Assembly: GCF_014851585.1 (NCBI RefSeq)
Contig: NZ_JACVAB010000010.1
Coordinates: 1-64,000, forward strand
Length of the DNA stretch: 64,000 nucleotides
From: Agrobacterium sp. AGB01
GTDB lineage: Bacteria; Pseudomonadota; Alphaproteobacteria; Rhizobiales; Rhizobiaceae
Direction of reading: 5' to 3'
Shown: one piece after another, positions 26,583 through 35,796 of the stretch
Layout of the letters: each line of letters opens with the position of its first letter
How positions within the stretch are numbered: the stretch's first letter is position 1
Translations under genes and position numbers: made by a program
Notes under the pieces: model-generated
Told to the model about the DNA's origin: nothing
The model's database searches: none
Seen by the model: the letters and a program-made list of their open reading frames with translations, nothing else

Positions 26583-28208
26583 ATGCAGGCTATCATCGAA
26601 AACCTGAAATCTACGGCTGCGGCCACATCCGCAACAGATATCAGGGCCGCTTTCGCCAATGACGCAAAGCGTTTCGACAATTTCAGCGCCCGTTTTGACG
26701 ATCTGCTGATGGATTATTCCAAATGCGCAGTGAATGCCGAGATTGTTGACCTGCTTGAAAAGCTGGCAACGGCAGGTGGCGTTGCTGAAAAACGCGAAGA
26801 AATGTTCTCCGGCAAGGCGATCAACTTCACCGAAGATCGCGCCGTATTGCACACAGCTTTGCGCAACCGTTCCAACACTCCGGTCCTGGTTGACGGCAAG
26901 GACGTGATGCCTGATGTCAACGACGTTCTCGCCGCCATGGGCAAGTTCGCCGATGCAATTCGCTTGGGCACACTCAAAGGCGCAACCGGCAAAAAGATCA
27001 CCGACGTCATCAATATCGGCATTGGTGGTTCGGACCTCGGCCCGGTCATGGCGACATTGTCACTCGCACCATTCCATGATGGTCCACGTGCGCACTTCGT
27101 ATCCAACATTGATGGCGCGCATATTGCCGACACGCTGAAATCAATTGATCCTGAGACAGCACTGTTCATCGTTGCATCAAAAACATTCACCACCATCGAA
27201 ACGATGACCAATGCGGCAACGGCACGCAAGTTCATCGCCGACAAACTGGGTGAAGACGCCGTAAAGCACCACTTCTGCGCAGTATCGACCGCATTGGACA
27301 AGGTCGCCGCCTTCGGCATCGAAAGTGACCGTATTTTCGGTTTCTGGGATTGGGTCGGCGGACGCTACTCCATTTGGTCGGCAATTGGTCTGCCATTGAT
27401 GATTGCCATCGGGCCTGAAAACTTCGGCAAGTTCCTTGATGGCGCGCATGCGATGGACAAGCACTTCCGCGAAGCGCCATTCCGTCAAAACCTGCCAATG
27501 CTGCTGGGCCTTATCGGTTTTTACCATCGCAATGTGCTGGATTATCCAACCCGCGCCATTCTGCCTTACGACCAGCGGCTTTCGCGCTTTCCTGCCTATT
27601 TGCAGCAGCTCGACATGGAATCGAATGGCAAGGGCGTCACGATTGACGGCAAAGCCGTTGAAGGTCAGTCCGGCCCGGTTGTCTGGGGTGAACCCGGCAC
27701 CAATGGACAGCATGCATTTTATCAGCTGATCCACCAGGGAACGAGCATCATCCCGGCTGAATTCATGATTGCCGCCAACGGCTTCGAGAAAGAATTGCGT
27801 CATCAGCACCAGTTGCTGATTTCCAATTGCCTTGCCCAGTCAGAGGCCCTGATGAAGGGTCGCACACTGGCAGAGGCCAAGGCACAGCTGACCTCAAAGG
27901 GGATGGACGACAAACAGGCCGATTTCATTGCGCCACATCGCGTCTTTACCGGCAACCGCCCCTCGATCACCTTCGTGTATGACCAACTGACACCATTTGC
28001 GCTTGGTCGCCTGATCGCACTCTATGAACACCGCGTTTTCGTGGAAGGCGTGCTGTTCCGTATCAACTCCTTCGACCAGTGGGGCGTGGAGCTTGGCAAG
28101 GAACTGGCAACGGGCCTGCTGCCGGTTGTGGAAGGCAAGGAAAAGGCCGATGGCCATGACAGTTCCACACAGGGGCTGGTGAAGGTTTTGGCCGGTCTGG
28201 CGAAATAA
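26583..28208 (+). CDS. pgi: Glucose-6-phosphate isomerase (541 aa)
   Basis: This enzyme interconverts glucose-6-phosphate and fructose-6-phosphate. The two family signatures are visible: [20 protein letters not shown] for the sugar phosphate site region, and [20 protein letters not shown], which carries the catalytic Glu. The C-terminal [13 protein letters not shown] is also conserved. Length equals typical bacterial Pgi. GAGGA lies upstream of ATG 26583. It is separated from fadD by 128 bases and followed by a strong terminator. Confidence 0.97.
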   Translation: MQAIIENLKSTAAATSATDIRAAFANDAKRFDNFSARFDDLLMDYSKCAVNAEIVDLLEKLATAGGVAEKREEMFSGKAINFTEDRAVLHTALRNRSNTPVLVDGKDVMPDVNDVLAAMGKFADAIRLGTLKGATGKKITDVINIGIGGSDLGPVMATLSLAPFHDGPRAHFVSNIDGAHIADTLKSIDPETALFIVASKTFTTIETMTNAATARKFIADKLGEDAVKHHFCAVSTALDKVAAFGIESDRIFGFWDWVGGRYSIWSAIGLPLMIAIGPENFGKFLDGAHAMDKHFREAPFRQNLPMLLGLIGFYHRNVLDYPTRAILPYDQRLSRFPAYLQQLDMESNGKGVTIDGKAVEGQSGPVVWGEPGTNGQHAFYQLIHQGTSIIPAEFMIAANGFEKELRHQHQLLISNCLAQSEALMKGRTLAEAKAQLTSKGMDDKQADFIAPHRVFTGNRPSITFVYDQLTPFALGRLIALYEHRVFVEGVLFRINSFDQWGVELGKELATGLLPVVEGKEKADGHDSSTQGLVKVLAGLAK

Positions 28209-28224
28209 CCAACAACACAAAATA

Positions 28225-28253
28225 AAAAAGCCGGGATATGCTCCCGGCTTTTT
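28225..28253. terminator. Bidirectional terminator between pgi and MFS gene
   Basis: AAAAAGCCGGGA pairs with TCCCGGCTTTTT across a five-base loop, so both strands end in a T run. It serves the convergent genes pgi and the minus-strand MFS transporter. Confidence 0.93.
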
Positions 28254-28293
28254 CATGAAAACCAAGCCTGTGTCTGTACGACTGGCTTGAACG

Positions 28294-29598
28294 TCAAGAC
28301 CGCGCCAAATTTGGTGTCGCAAGATTGGTGGTACCGGGCTTTCTCAAAAGCAGCACTGACACAGCGGCAATCATGCACATGACACCTGCGATCTGCAAAG
28401 CGGGCATATAGGTTCCGAAATCATCCCTGAAATATCCTGCACCGAAGGCGGCGGTCGCAGCGCCAAGCTGGTGGCCAGTAAACACCCAACCAAAAACCAG
28501 ACCGGCTTTTTCGCGTCCGAAATTCTCAGCCGCCAGCTTGACGGTTGGCGGAACGGTGGCAACCCAGTCCAGACCGTAAAATACCGCAAAGATCGACAGC
28601 TCCACCAGACTGAAACCCGAGAAGGAAAGGTAGATCAGCGATAGGCCACGCAGACCATAAAACCAGAACAGCAGGAAACGATTGTCAAAACGGTCCGACA
28701 GCCAGCCAGCAAATACCGTACCGAAGAAATCAAAGATGCCGATAACCGCCAGAGTGCCAGCCGCCGTCACCGCCGCCATCCCAAAATCTCCGCAAATCGA
28801 AATCCAGTGCGTTTGAATGAGCCCATTGGTCGACAGACCGCAGATGAAGAATGTTCCAAACAACACCCAGAATACCGGGTTTGTAGACACTTCCTTCAAC
28901 ACCAGCAGTGGCGAAACAAGTGTGGCAAGTAGTTTGTGATCCTGCTTGACCCGCGCAGTCACAGTCTCCTCACCATAGGCCGGTAAACCAACATCGGCCG
29001 GATAGTCACGCATCAGAAACAGCACGAGTAGCATTGCCAACACGATTACCGTGACAGCCAGCATCAGGGCTGTGCGCCAGCCATAGGCTTCGGTAAGTGC
29101 GGCAAGAATGGGTAAAAACACCAGCTGACCGGTTGCGTTGCTGGCAGTCATCAATCCAACAACCAGCCCGCGGCGTTTCGAGAACCAGCGTGTGGCGACC
29201 GTTGCACCAAGGACCAGCGCTGTCATGCCTGTGCCGACACCGATGACCACACCCCAGAGTGCGACGAGTTGCCAGACTTCCGTCATCAGAAACGATGTCA
29301 GGATGCCAAACAAAATCAGTGTCAGCGCCGTCAACACAACTTGGCGCACTCCAAAGTGGTTCATGAAGGCCGCAGTAAACGGTCCGAGAAGGCCAAAAAG
29401 CACCAGACGCACCGCCATGGCAAAAGAGATATCGGCAATGTCCCAGCCAAATTCCTGATGCAGCGGCTGGATCATCACCCCGGCGGAACCCATGGCACCG
29501 GCGGTCGCGAGCATGGTCAGAAATGTGGTCGACGCCACCACCCAGCCATAATGAAGATTTTTGCCAGCCATCCAGCCAGCAAGACGTTCGGAAAACAT
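28294..29598 (-). CDS. MFS transporter, MarR-linked (434 aa)
   Basis: This is a 12-helix major facilitator protein (for example HYGWVVASTTFLTMLATAGA as helix 1). The loop between helices 2 and 3, AAFMNHFGVRQVVL, and RWFSKRRGLVVGLMTASNAT are like those in the oxalate/formate and monocarboxylate transporter group, so a small organic acid is a fair guess, but not proven. It starts at ATG 29598 with GGGAAG. A MarR-family gene lies 88 bases upstream on the same strand, and copies of the palindrome found at the MarR gene lie in between, so the transporter is probably under MarR control. Confidence 0.88.
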   Translation of the reverse strand: MFSERLAGWMAGKNLHYGWVVASTTFLTMLATAGAMGSAGVMIQPLHQEFGWDIADISFAMAVRLVLFGLLGPFTAAFMNHFGVRQVVLTALTLILFGILTSFLMTEVWQLVALWGVVIGVGTGMTALVLGATVATRWFSKRRGLVVGLMTASNATGQLVFLPILAALTEAYGWRTALMLAVTVIVLAMLLVLFLMRDYPADVGLPAYGEETVTARVKQDHKLLATLVSPLLVLKEVSTNPVFWVLFGTFFICGLSTNGLIQTHWISICGDFGMAAVTAAGTLAVIGIFDFFGTVFAGWLSDRFDNRFLLFWFYGLRGLSLIYLSFSGFSLVELSIFAVFYGLDWVATVPPTVKLAAENFGREKAGLVFGWVFTGHQLGAATAAFGAGYFRDDFGTYMPALQIAGVMCMIAAVSVLLLRKPGTTNLATPNLARS

Positions 29599-29639
29599 TG
29601 CACTTCCCTTTCCTGATCACTGGTGTTGCGTCGAAATAC

Positions 29640-29671
29640 GGGTAGATACCCTTATTTGCGTGCATATACCC
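29640..29671 (-). promoter_or_regulatory. MarR-type operator sites upstream of MFS gene
   Basis: GGGTA-GA-TACCC at 29640-29651 is a near copy of the GGGTATATACCC palindrome at the marR start. A second half-site, ATATACCC, lies at 29664-29671. Both are between the marR and transporter genes. Confidence 0.6.
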
Positions 29672-29686
29672 GCTTCATGATAAAAA

Positions 29687-30094
29687 TTAGAGAGCTGCCA
29701 GCAGCTCCTGTAACTGTCTCGTTCTGTCAGGGCCCAACCGGGCCTCAATATCATCCTGCACGCCGTCCCAGAGCGGCGCACCCTCATTCAGAACCGCCTG
29801 CCCTTGCTCGGTGATAGACAACATAGCCTCGCGCTGGTCCTCGCCATGGCCAATTGCCACCAGCCCCATACGCTCCAGTACCTTGGCATTACGGCCGACC
29901 GTCGAACGGTCCAGTTCCGCTGCGGCAGCAACATCGGTCAGTGACGCCGGCGCCAGACGCCTGATCTTCCTTAGCAGACTGAACTGGCCGATATTTACCC
30001 CAAGCGGAGCCAGCGCCTCGTCATAATAGGACGAGACCTTCCGGGAGGCTTGGCGCAGCAATATGCAGTGACAGTTACTAGTTGACATAACCAT
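29687..30094 (-). CDS. MarR family transcriptional regulator (135 aa)
   Basis: This is a short MarR protein: an N-terminal dimerisation helix (LRQASRKVSSYYDEALAPLG), a winged helix-turn-helix with recognition helix in ELDRSTVGRNAKVLERMGLV, the wing GHGEDQREAMLSITEQG, and a C-terminal helix. Cys8 and Cys10 near the start could sense oxidants, as in OhrR-like members, but this is only a possibility. The ATG at 30094 directly follows the palindrome GGGTATATACCC, and a second ATG lies at 30088; neither has a Shine-Dalgarno. It likely represses itself and the MFS gene downstream. Confidence 0.85.
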   Translation of the reverse strand: MVMSTSNCHCILLRQASRKVSSYYDEALAPLGVNIGQFSLLRKIRRLAPASLTDVAAAAELDRSTVGRNAKVLERMGLVAIGHGEDQREAMLSITEQGQAVLNEGAPLWDGVQDDIEARLGPDRTRQLQELLAAL

Positions 30095-30140
30095 GGGTAT
30101 ATACCCGTAAAACTATAATCGCAAGCGCCGGATTGACCAA
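30095..30140 (-). promoter_or_regulatory. marR promoter with palindromic operator at +1
   Basis: On the minus strand TTGGTC (30135-30140) and TATAGT (30112-30117) are 17 bases apart. The predicted transcription start falls at about 30105, inside or at the edge of the perfect 12-base palindrome GGGTATATACCC (30095-30106). The ATG follows at once, so the message would be nearly leaderless and binding would block initiation. Confidence 0.65.
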
Positions 30141-30211
30141 CACAATAGACCGACCGAGATGAGGTCACAACAACTGGCAGAAAGCTGCGATTATCTGATT
30201 GAAACACAAAG

Positions 30212-30240
30212 AAAAAGCCGGGGGATGATCCCGACTTTTC
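30212..30240 (-). terminator. Terminator of the AraC-linked MFS gene
   Basis: On the minus strand AAAAGTCGGG pairs with CCCGGCTTTT, allowing one U-G pair, and continues into T. It lies 23 bases past the transporter stop codon. Confidence 0.8.
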
Positions 30241-30262
30241 CATGATCCAAATTTTGAGGAGA

Positions 30263-31468
30263 TCAGGCGAGACTGACCTGCGCGCGCGGCTTGACCCCGA
30301 GAATGATACCAATGCTGGCGACAGCAAGCACCAGACCACTGATACCGAAAACGCCGGTTGCGCCATTTGTGTCGAAGATAAAGCCGCCAACTGCCGCACC
30401 CATGCCGATGGCAAACTGGATGGAGGCAACCAGCAAACCGCCGGCACTTTCCGCTTCATCGGGAATGGTGCGCGCCAGCCATGTCGACCATGACACCGGC
30501 ACCGCGCCGAACAGGAAACCCCACAGCGCAACAAGCACGGCAGACAGAGGCAGCGGCGGTTGTGTGGTCACAATCACGAATGCGATAGCAGCCATCAACA
30601 GTGGCAAGACGGCCAGCGACAGCTTGAGGCTACGCCCGATCAAAGATCCAGCCGTCAGCGTGCCCACAAAATTGGCCAATCCAAAGCCCAGCAACAGCGC
30701 CGAGACCATGCCAATATTGGCACCGATATCCATTTCCAGATACGGACGAAGGTAAGTGAAGAACGCAAAGTGTCCGCCAAATACCAGCGTTGCCGCCACC
30801 AGACCAAGCGCGATGCCTGGTCTTGCCAACACGGTACCAAGGGTGCGCAGGCTGCTTGTGCCTGAGGGGGCGAGCTTTGGCAGCGTCAGATACTGCATGA
30901 TAAGGGCAACAACACCCAAACCGGCCGTCAACACGAAAACGAAACGCCAGCCGGCCATTTCACCGACGTAACTGCCAATCGGTGCCGCAACGATGGTTGC
31001 AGCAGACACACCGCTGAACACCATGGACAGGGCCCGCGGCACATTACGCGGCGGTACAAGGCGGATGACGATGGCCGTGGACATTGCCCAGAAACCGCCA
31101 AGCGCCACGCCCAACAGCAGACGCCCGAGCAAAAGCAGCGTAAAGCCGGGGGCAGCCGCCACCATAAGATTGGAAACAACCAGCAGCGCGGAGAAAAACA
31201 TCATCAAATGGCGACGGTCAATGCGACGTGCAGCCGATGTGATCAGCAGGCTGGCAATCATGCCAACAACCGCTGTGACGGTAACAGCCTGTCCGGCCGC
31301 ACCTTCGGTAATACCAAGTTCAGCAGCAATGGGGGTAAGAAGGCTTGCGGGCAGAAACTCTGCCGTCACCAGTCCAAATACACCGAGTGCCATGGAGGCC
31401 ACGGCACCCCATGCAGGGGTTTCCGGGCCAGCCCCAGCCTGTGTAGGTTCAAAAGTCGGGTTCATCAT
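30263..31468 (-). CDS. MFS transporter, sugar efflux/AraJ-like (401 aa)
   Basis: This 12-helix major facilitator protein is of the drug:H+ antiporter-1 type (AraJ/YdhP/SotB-like): helix 1 ALGVFGLVTAEFLPASLLTP and the GxxRRxDRR-like loop SAARRIDRRHLMMFFSALLV are typical. Such proteins export sugars or drugs. The start is ATG 31468 with AAAGGA five bases upstream; the long open frame to 32248 overlaps the divergent regulator and is not used. It is divergent from an AraC-type regulator with only 75 bases between, so it is the likely target of that regulator. Confidence 0.9.
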   Translation of the reverse strand: MMNPTFEPTQAGAGPETPAWGAVASMALGVFGLVTAEFLPASLLTPIAAELGITEGAAGQAVTVTAVVGMIASLLITSAARRIDRRHLMMFFSALLVVSNLMVAAAPGFTLLLLGRLLLGVALGGFWAMSTAIVIRLVPPRNVPRALSMVFSGVSAATIVAAPIGSYVGEMAGWRFVFVLTAGLGVVALIMQYLTLPKLAPSGTSSLRTLGTVLARPGIALGLVAATLVFGGHFAFFTYLRPYLEMDIGANIGMVSALLLGFGLANFVGTLTAGSLIGRSLKLSLAVLPLLMAAIAFVIVTTQPPLPLSAVLVALWGFLFGAVPVSWSTWLARTIPDEAESAGGLLVASIQFAIGMGAAVGGFIFDTNGATGVFGISGLVLAVASIGIILGVKPRAQVSLA

Positions 31469-31543
31469 CTTGTCCTTTGGGAGGGAAGGAATGATCTGAA
31501 GATAAACTGGACAGGCCGGACTATCTATGTCACAAAATCCGTC

Positions 31544-32545
31544 ATGCTTGATCGAAAGTCCGAAAATCACAGCTTGCCAGATCCCGATCTCGTCAGTGAA
31601 CTGCTGATGGGCATGCGACTTGTCGGCCTGAACTACAATCGCATCGAAGTTGCTCCGCCCTTTGGTCTGGCGTTTGGTGAGGTCGAGGGACGAGCACAAT
31701 TTCACTTTGTGGCACGCGGTCCGGTCTATCTGAGAACACTGTCCGGTAGCCTGCATGAGATGAATACCGGTGACGCCGTTCTGTTGCCACGTGGTGGCGC
31801 ACATTCCCTGCTGTCCAGCCCGGAAATGCCCTGCCAGAACATCCGTTCCTTCAACACTGCGCCGCTCTGCAATTCCGTCACCGCCATCAAGACCTGCAGC
31901 CCCGAGACACCGGTGGCTGAGCGCATCCTTGTTTTCAGCGGTTGCATGGAGTTTGACCTGGGCGGCCTGCACCCGCTTGTCGGATTGATGCCGGAAGTGA
32001 TGTTTGTTGGCACCTTGATTAATCGTTACCCGGAATTGCTGCCGATGCTGGAGGCGATGGAGCGGGAAACGCGACAGGCCCGTGCCGGCTTTGCAGGCAT
32101 TCTGGCGCGGCTTGCCGATGTGGTGGCCGCATTCATCGTGCGGGCGTGGGTCGAATGTGGCTGCGGCGATTCCTCCGGTTGGATTGCAGCGTTGCGCGAT
32201 CCTCGCCTTGGTCGCGTTCTGCTTGCCATTCACAACAATCCCGGCCACGACTGGTCTCTGGCAGAACTTGCCAGCCAGATGGGTGCGTCACGCTCGGTTT
32301 TTGCCGAACGTTTTCTCGAAGTGACCGGCATAACACCGCTGCGTTATCTAACCGAGCTTCGCATGCGGCTTGCTTCGCAATGGATTGGCAAGGAACATAT
32401 GCCGATTGAAACGGCCGCCCTGAAACTCGGTTACGGCTCACAGGCCGCATTCAGCCGTGCCTTCAAACGCATCATTGGCCATCCACCGGGCTCGCTGACC
32501 ACAAAACACAGTGACCTGCCTCCGCCGCCCCATCATATCGCATAA
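31544..32545 (+). CDS. AraC family transcriptional regulator with cupin domain (333 aa)
   Basis: The N-terminal half (about residues 10-200) is the cupin-type ligand domain of the AraC_binding_2/cupin_6 group (VAPPFGLAFGEVEGRAQFHF, then DAVLLPRGGAHSLLSS). The C-terminal 100 residues hold the double helix-turn-helix: LAELASQMGASRSVFAERFL and TAALKLGYGSQAAFSRAFKR, followed by HPPGS. It probably controls the divergent MFS exporter. I chose the ATG at 31544; its ribosome site is poor and the frame is open further upstream, so the start is uncertain. A terminator follows. Confidence 0.88.
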   Translation: MLDRKSENHSLPDPDLVSELLMGMRLVGLNYNRIEVAPPFGLAFGEVEGRAQFHFVARGPVYLRTLSGSLHEMNTGDAVLLPRGGAHSLLSSPEMPCQNIRSFNTAPLCNSVTAIKTCSPETPVAERILVFSGCMEFDLGGLHPLVGLMPEVMFVGTLINRYPELLPMLEAMERETRQARAGFAGILARLADVVAAFIVRAWVECGCGDSSGWIAALRDPRLGRVLLAIHNNPGHDWSLAELASQMGASRSVFAERFLEVTGITPLRYLTELRMRLASQWIGKEHMPIETAALKLGYGSQAAFSRAFKRIIGHPPGSLTTKHSDLPPPPHHIA

Positions 32546-32548
32546 AAA

Positions 32549-32574
32549 AACCGCCGGTTTCCCGGCGGTTTTGT
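32549..32574. terminator. Bidirectional terminator between araC-type and symporter genes
   Basis: AACCGCCGG pairs with CCGGCGGTT across a four-base loop. The minus strand ends in seven T and the plus strand in four T plus G, so it serves both convergent genes. Confidence 0.93.
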
Positions 32575-32592
32575 CATTCACAGTACCCTCGC

Positions 32593-33948
32593 TTATTCAG
32601 CAGGAACGGCTGTCGGATCAAGCGCGTCTATGCCTTCAACACGGTCATAGGCGTCCTGATCGAGAATGCCTTGGCGTTTTGCAACGATGGTCGGGATAAG
32701 TGCCTGACCAGCCACGTTAACGGCAGTACGGCCCATGTCCAGAATAGGATCAACCGCAAGCAGCAGACCAACGCCCTGCAGAGGCAGGCCAAGGGTGGAT
32801 AGCGTCAGCGTCAACATCACGGTGGCACCAGTCAGGCCAGCAGTTGCAGCGGAACCAAGTACCGAAACAAAGGCAATCAGCACATATTCCTGCACACCAA
32901 GCGGGATGCCGTAAAACTGCGCGACAAAGATCGCCGAAATGGCCGGATAGATTGCCGCGCAACCATCCATCTTTGTGGTCGCGCCGAGCGGCACGGCAAA
33001 GGCTGCATATTCGCGTGGTACGCCGAGATTACGTTCCGTAACCTGCTCGGTTACCGGCAGAGTGCCAATCGACGAACGGGAAACAAAGGCCAGCTGGATC
33101 GCAGGCCATGCACCGGCGAAGAACCGCACGGGGTTCAGCCCGTTTGTCGCCAGCACGATTGGATAGACGACGAAAAGCACGATCGCCAAACCGATGTAGA
33201 TCGCAGCAGAGTACCAACCAAGCGATGCGAGCGCATCCCAGCCATAAACGGCAACGGCGTTGCCCAGAAGACCGATTGTGCCGATTGGCGTCAGGCGAAT
33301 GACCCACCACAGAATCTTGCGGGTAATGGCAAGCAGCGAACGGTTGAAGGACAGGAACGGTTCAGCCTTTTCACCCACCTGCAAGGCGGCAATACCAACG
33401 GCAATCGAAACCACAAGGATCTGCAAGACGTTAAAGTTGAGCGATGTGGTGGCACCACTGTCATTGATCCGTGTTGATGCCTGCAGGCCTAGCACGTTGG
33501 AAGGGATAAGGCCTTTCAAGAAATCAAGCCACGAACCGGTACTGGAAGGTGCCGCGGCAGCCGTTGCGGCAACACCACTGTTGATCCCCGGCTGAATGAC
33601 CAGACCAAGTACGATACCGATGAGAACCGCGATCAGTGCCGTAATCGCAAACCACAGCAGGGTCTGCCAGACGAGGCGCGCTGCATTGTTGAGTTCACGC
33701 AGGTTGGCGATACTGGCCACAATGGCCGTGAAAATCAGCAGAGGCACCAGGGCGCGCAGAAGCTGCACAAAGATGGAGCCAATGGTCGAAAGCGTCTGAA
33801 CGAGCCAATTCGGGCCAGCATCGGTCGGGCCGATCTGGCGCGCGATGTAGCCGAGGACCAGGCCGATAGCCATGGCGACGAACACCTGAAAGCCGAACGA
33901 AGCGTAAAACGGCTTCTGCGCCCGCGAAGCGGATGTTGAACTAGACAT
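32593..33948 (-). CDS. Dicarboxylate/amino acid:cation symporter, SDF family (451 aa)
   Basis: This inner-membrane DAACS transporter is of the GltP/DctA/TcyP type. It has the Ser-rich reentrant loop (AFVSRSSIGTLPVTEQVTER), the NMDG-like motif in ATTKMDGCAAIYPAISAIF, and the second hairpin with TAGLTGATVMLTLTLSTLGL. The sequence after the motif (GIPLGVQEYVLIAFVSVLGS) is closer to the cystine/amino acid branch than to DctA, but the substrate is uncertain. The start ATG 33948 has GGAA upstream; an ATG at 33960 is also possible. The 207 bases upstream hold no gene. Confidence 0.9.
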   Translation of the reverse strand: MSSSTSASRAQKPFYASFGFQVFVAMAIGLVLGYIARQIGPTDAGPNWLVQTLSTIGSIFVQLLRALVPLLIFTAIVASIANLRELNNAARLVWQTLLWFAITALIAVLIGIVLGLVIQPGINSGVAATAAAAPSSTGSWLDFLKGLIPSNVLGLQASTRINDSGATTSLNFNVLQILVVSIAVGIAALQVGEKAEPFLSFNRSLLAITRKILWWVIRLTPIGTIGLLGNAVAVYGWDALASLGWYSAAIYIGLAIVLFVVYPIVLATNGLNPVRFFAGAWPAIQLAFVSRSSIGTLPVTEQVTERNLGVPREYAAFAVPLGATTKMDGCAAIYPAISAIFVAQFYGIPLGVQEYVLIAFVSVLGSAATAGLTGATVMLTLTLSTLGLPLQGVGLLLAVDPILDMGRTAVNVAGQALIPTIVAKRQGILDQDAYDRVEGIDALDPTAVPAE

Positions 33949-34155
33949 TTTGCATTCCATTTGATGGAGATAAGAACAAACGTGGCAGCGGCTGATGAAT
34001 GCGGCGCTGCGGTCTGCCTATATATTTGGCATTTCGCCTTAAATATCAACAGACACAATTGCGCGAAACCGACGCTTCACGAAAATTCATTCCTCCATAC
34101 AGGCAATTAGCGGGATGCTTTGGCGGTAGCGTCGGCACAACCGCCTTGCTGATTG

Positions 34156-35094
34156 TCACGATTGCCCAGATAGTGAGCTTTGTCGACGCAGAATGAACTT
34201 CATCGGTACCGTAATGACAACAAGGCAGCAGATGATCAGGACGACGCCAACCCACCCCAACATAGGCAACCGTTCACCGATGATTGCAACTGCGAGCATT
34301 GCCGCAATGACCGGCTCGATAAGTGTAATCGTCGTCGCCATACTGGCGGGAATGCGCGCCAGTCCGATGCCGAAACAGATGTAACCAAGGAACATCGGTA
34401 CGATCGCCATATAGAGGCCAACCGCCGCATTGTTCCACGAGGCGAGAAACGGTCCACCGGTCATAACCAGCACAGGCATCAGCAGTAGGCCACCAATACC
34501 GAAGGTCGCCCCCATGGCTGCGGATGACCGAATGCCCTGCAACATCAAACCGCGTGCCGTCCACGAATAAAGCGCATAGGTCAGGCCACCGACCAGACCC
34601 AATCCAATCCCGGCAATTGTCGAATGACCGCCGGTGAAGATTTCGGTGGAGGAACTTTCTGCTACGCACAGCAGCAACATGCCGGCAAGGCCGAGCAGCG
34701 CACCGCCCAACCAGCGTTTCGACAAACGTGCCCCATCGAAGAGATTTTCTATCACGGCAGACAGTAGTGGCGCCGAGCCAAGAGTAACCACCGTGCCAAT
34801 CGTAACTCCGGCCAAACGCATCGATCCGTAAAAAGCCAGCGGATAAAGAGCCACCGCCAGCCCACCGAGGAACAGCTTGCGCCAATGCAAAGCCAGATCA
34901 GGAATGGAGCGACGGATACTTTTGGTCGCAATCGCGGCCTGTAACAGTCCGCCAATCCCCATGGCGGCAGCACCAATTGCAGCAGCGCTGACCTCTGGGG
35001 CGAACGTTGCCGCCGTACCGGTCGTACCCCAGACGACGGAAGCGAATATAACGGCCGCCACACCAATCCTGAAATCTTTTGGCGCAGTATTCAT
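34156..35094 (-). CDS. EamA/DMT family transporter, TetR-linked (312 aa)
   Basis: This permease has ten hydrophobic segments in two EamA halves. The opening RIGVAAVIFASVVWGTTGTA and the C-terminal SMATTITLIEPVIAAMLAVA with its E-P pair are classical for the family (as in RhaT/YdcZ-like exporters). Its ATG overlaps the stop of the tetR gene by four bases, so it is co-transcribed and is the most likely target of that repressor. The substrate is unknown; a metabolite or drug exporter is likely. Confidence 0.9.
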   Translation of the reverse strand: MNTAPKDFRIGVAAVIFASVVWGTTGTAATFAPEVSAAAIGAAAMGIGGLLQAAIATKSIRRSIPDLALHWRKLFLGGLAVALYPLAFYGSMRLAGVTIGTVVTLGSAPLLSAVIENLFDGARLSKRWLGGALLGLAGMLLLCVAESSSTEIFTGGHSTIAGIGLGLVGGLTYALYSWTARGLMLQGIRSSAAMGATFGIGGLLLMPVLVMTGGPFLASWNNAAVGLYMAIVPMFLGYICFGIGLARIPASMATTITLIEPVIAAMLAVAIIGERLPMLGWVGVVLIICCLVVITVPMKFILRRQSSLSGQS

Positions 35095-35681
35095 AATGTC
35101 TCCAGCAGGTCCGATGCCATGGCACGCGCTTCAATCACCAGCCCGCTGTTGCCTTCCAGCCCGGCGCGGGTAATGGCACCCTCCAGGAGAAAGGCCAGTT
35201 GTCGTGCGATCTTGATTGCACGAGGCCTGCCACTGCCAATCAGTTCGGCCAAATGATCGGCAAGCAGCCGTTCGACTTCTTCCTTATGAACACGCACCGC
35301 CTGGCGCCCGATGTCGCCAACGGTCAGTTCAGCCGCCGCATTCAGCAGGCCACATCCACGAAATCCACGTTCATAGGCATATTCGGCATGATCCTGATAG
35401 GCATCGAACACCGCCAGGATCCGGTCTTTGGGCGAATGCGCCTTGGCCAAACGCTCATCGTACAGGGCAAGCCATTCGGCATGGCGAACTTGCAGATACT
35501 GGTTTACCAGATCGGCCTTGGATGCAAAATTGTTGTAGAGGCTTTTCTTGGCAACGCCGGCGCGCTCCACAATGGCGTCAATGCCGGTTCCGGCAATGCC
35601 GTTCTCATAAAACAGCACCGCTGCCGCCCGTAAAAGACGTTCACGAGCACTTTCCGGCACGGTTATTTGCACATCGCTCAT
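35091..35681 (-). CDS. TetR/AcrR family transcriptional regulator (196 aa)
   Basis: The N-terminal HTH is clear: ARERLLRAAAVLFYENGIAG followed by IDAIVERAGVAKKSLYNNFA. The C-terminal ligand domain has RGFRGCGLLNAAAELTVGD, common in the subgroup next to EamA or MFS exporters. The start ATG 35681 has GAGG six bases upstream; other ATGs at 35693 and 35735 are worse, and the latter would place coding sequence over the operator. A perfect 10+10 palindrome lies 13 bases upstream. It most likely represses itself and the exporter gene with which it overlaps. Confidence 0.92.
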   Translation of the reverse strand: MSDVQITVPESARERLLRAAAVLFYENGIAGTGIDAIVERAGVAKKSLYNNFASKADLVNQYLQVRHAEWLALYDERLAKAHSPKDRILAVFDAYQDHAEYAYERGFRGCGLLNAAAELTVGDIGRQAVRVHKEEVERLLADHLAELIGSGRPRAIKIARQLAFLLEGAITRAGLEGNSGLVIEARAMASDLLETL

Positions 35682-35694
35682 CAGCAACCTCATT

Positions 35695-35718
35695 AGTAGG
35701 TAGATCGGTCTACCTACT
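35695..35718 (-). promoter_or_regulatory. TetR operator palindrome
   Basis: AGTAGGTAGA-TCGG-TCTACCTACT is a perfect inverted repeat with ten-base arms, 13-37 bases before the tetR start. The TAGGTAGA/TCTACCTA core is typical of TetR-family sites. Confidence 0.85.
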
Positions 35719-35796
35719 GATTGCAAAAACGTCAAGCTTCATGCGTGCCGTCCGCTATCGCCGACACACCGCTGCCGCCTCAACCGGAAGCATCCG

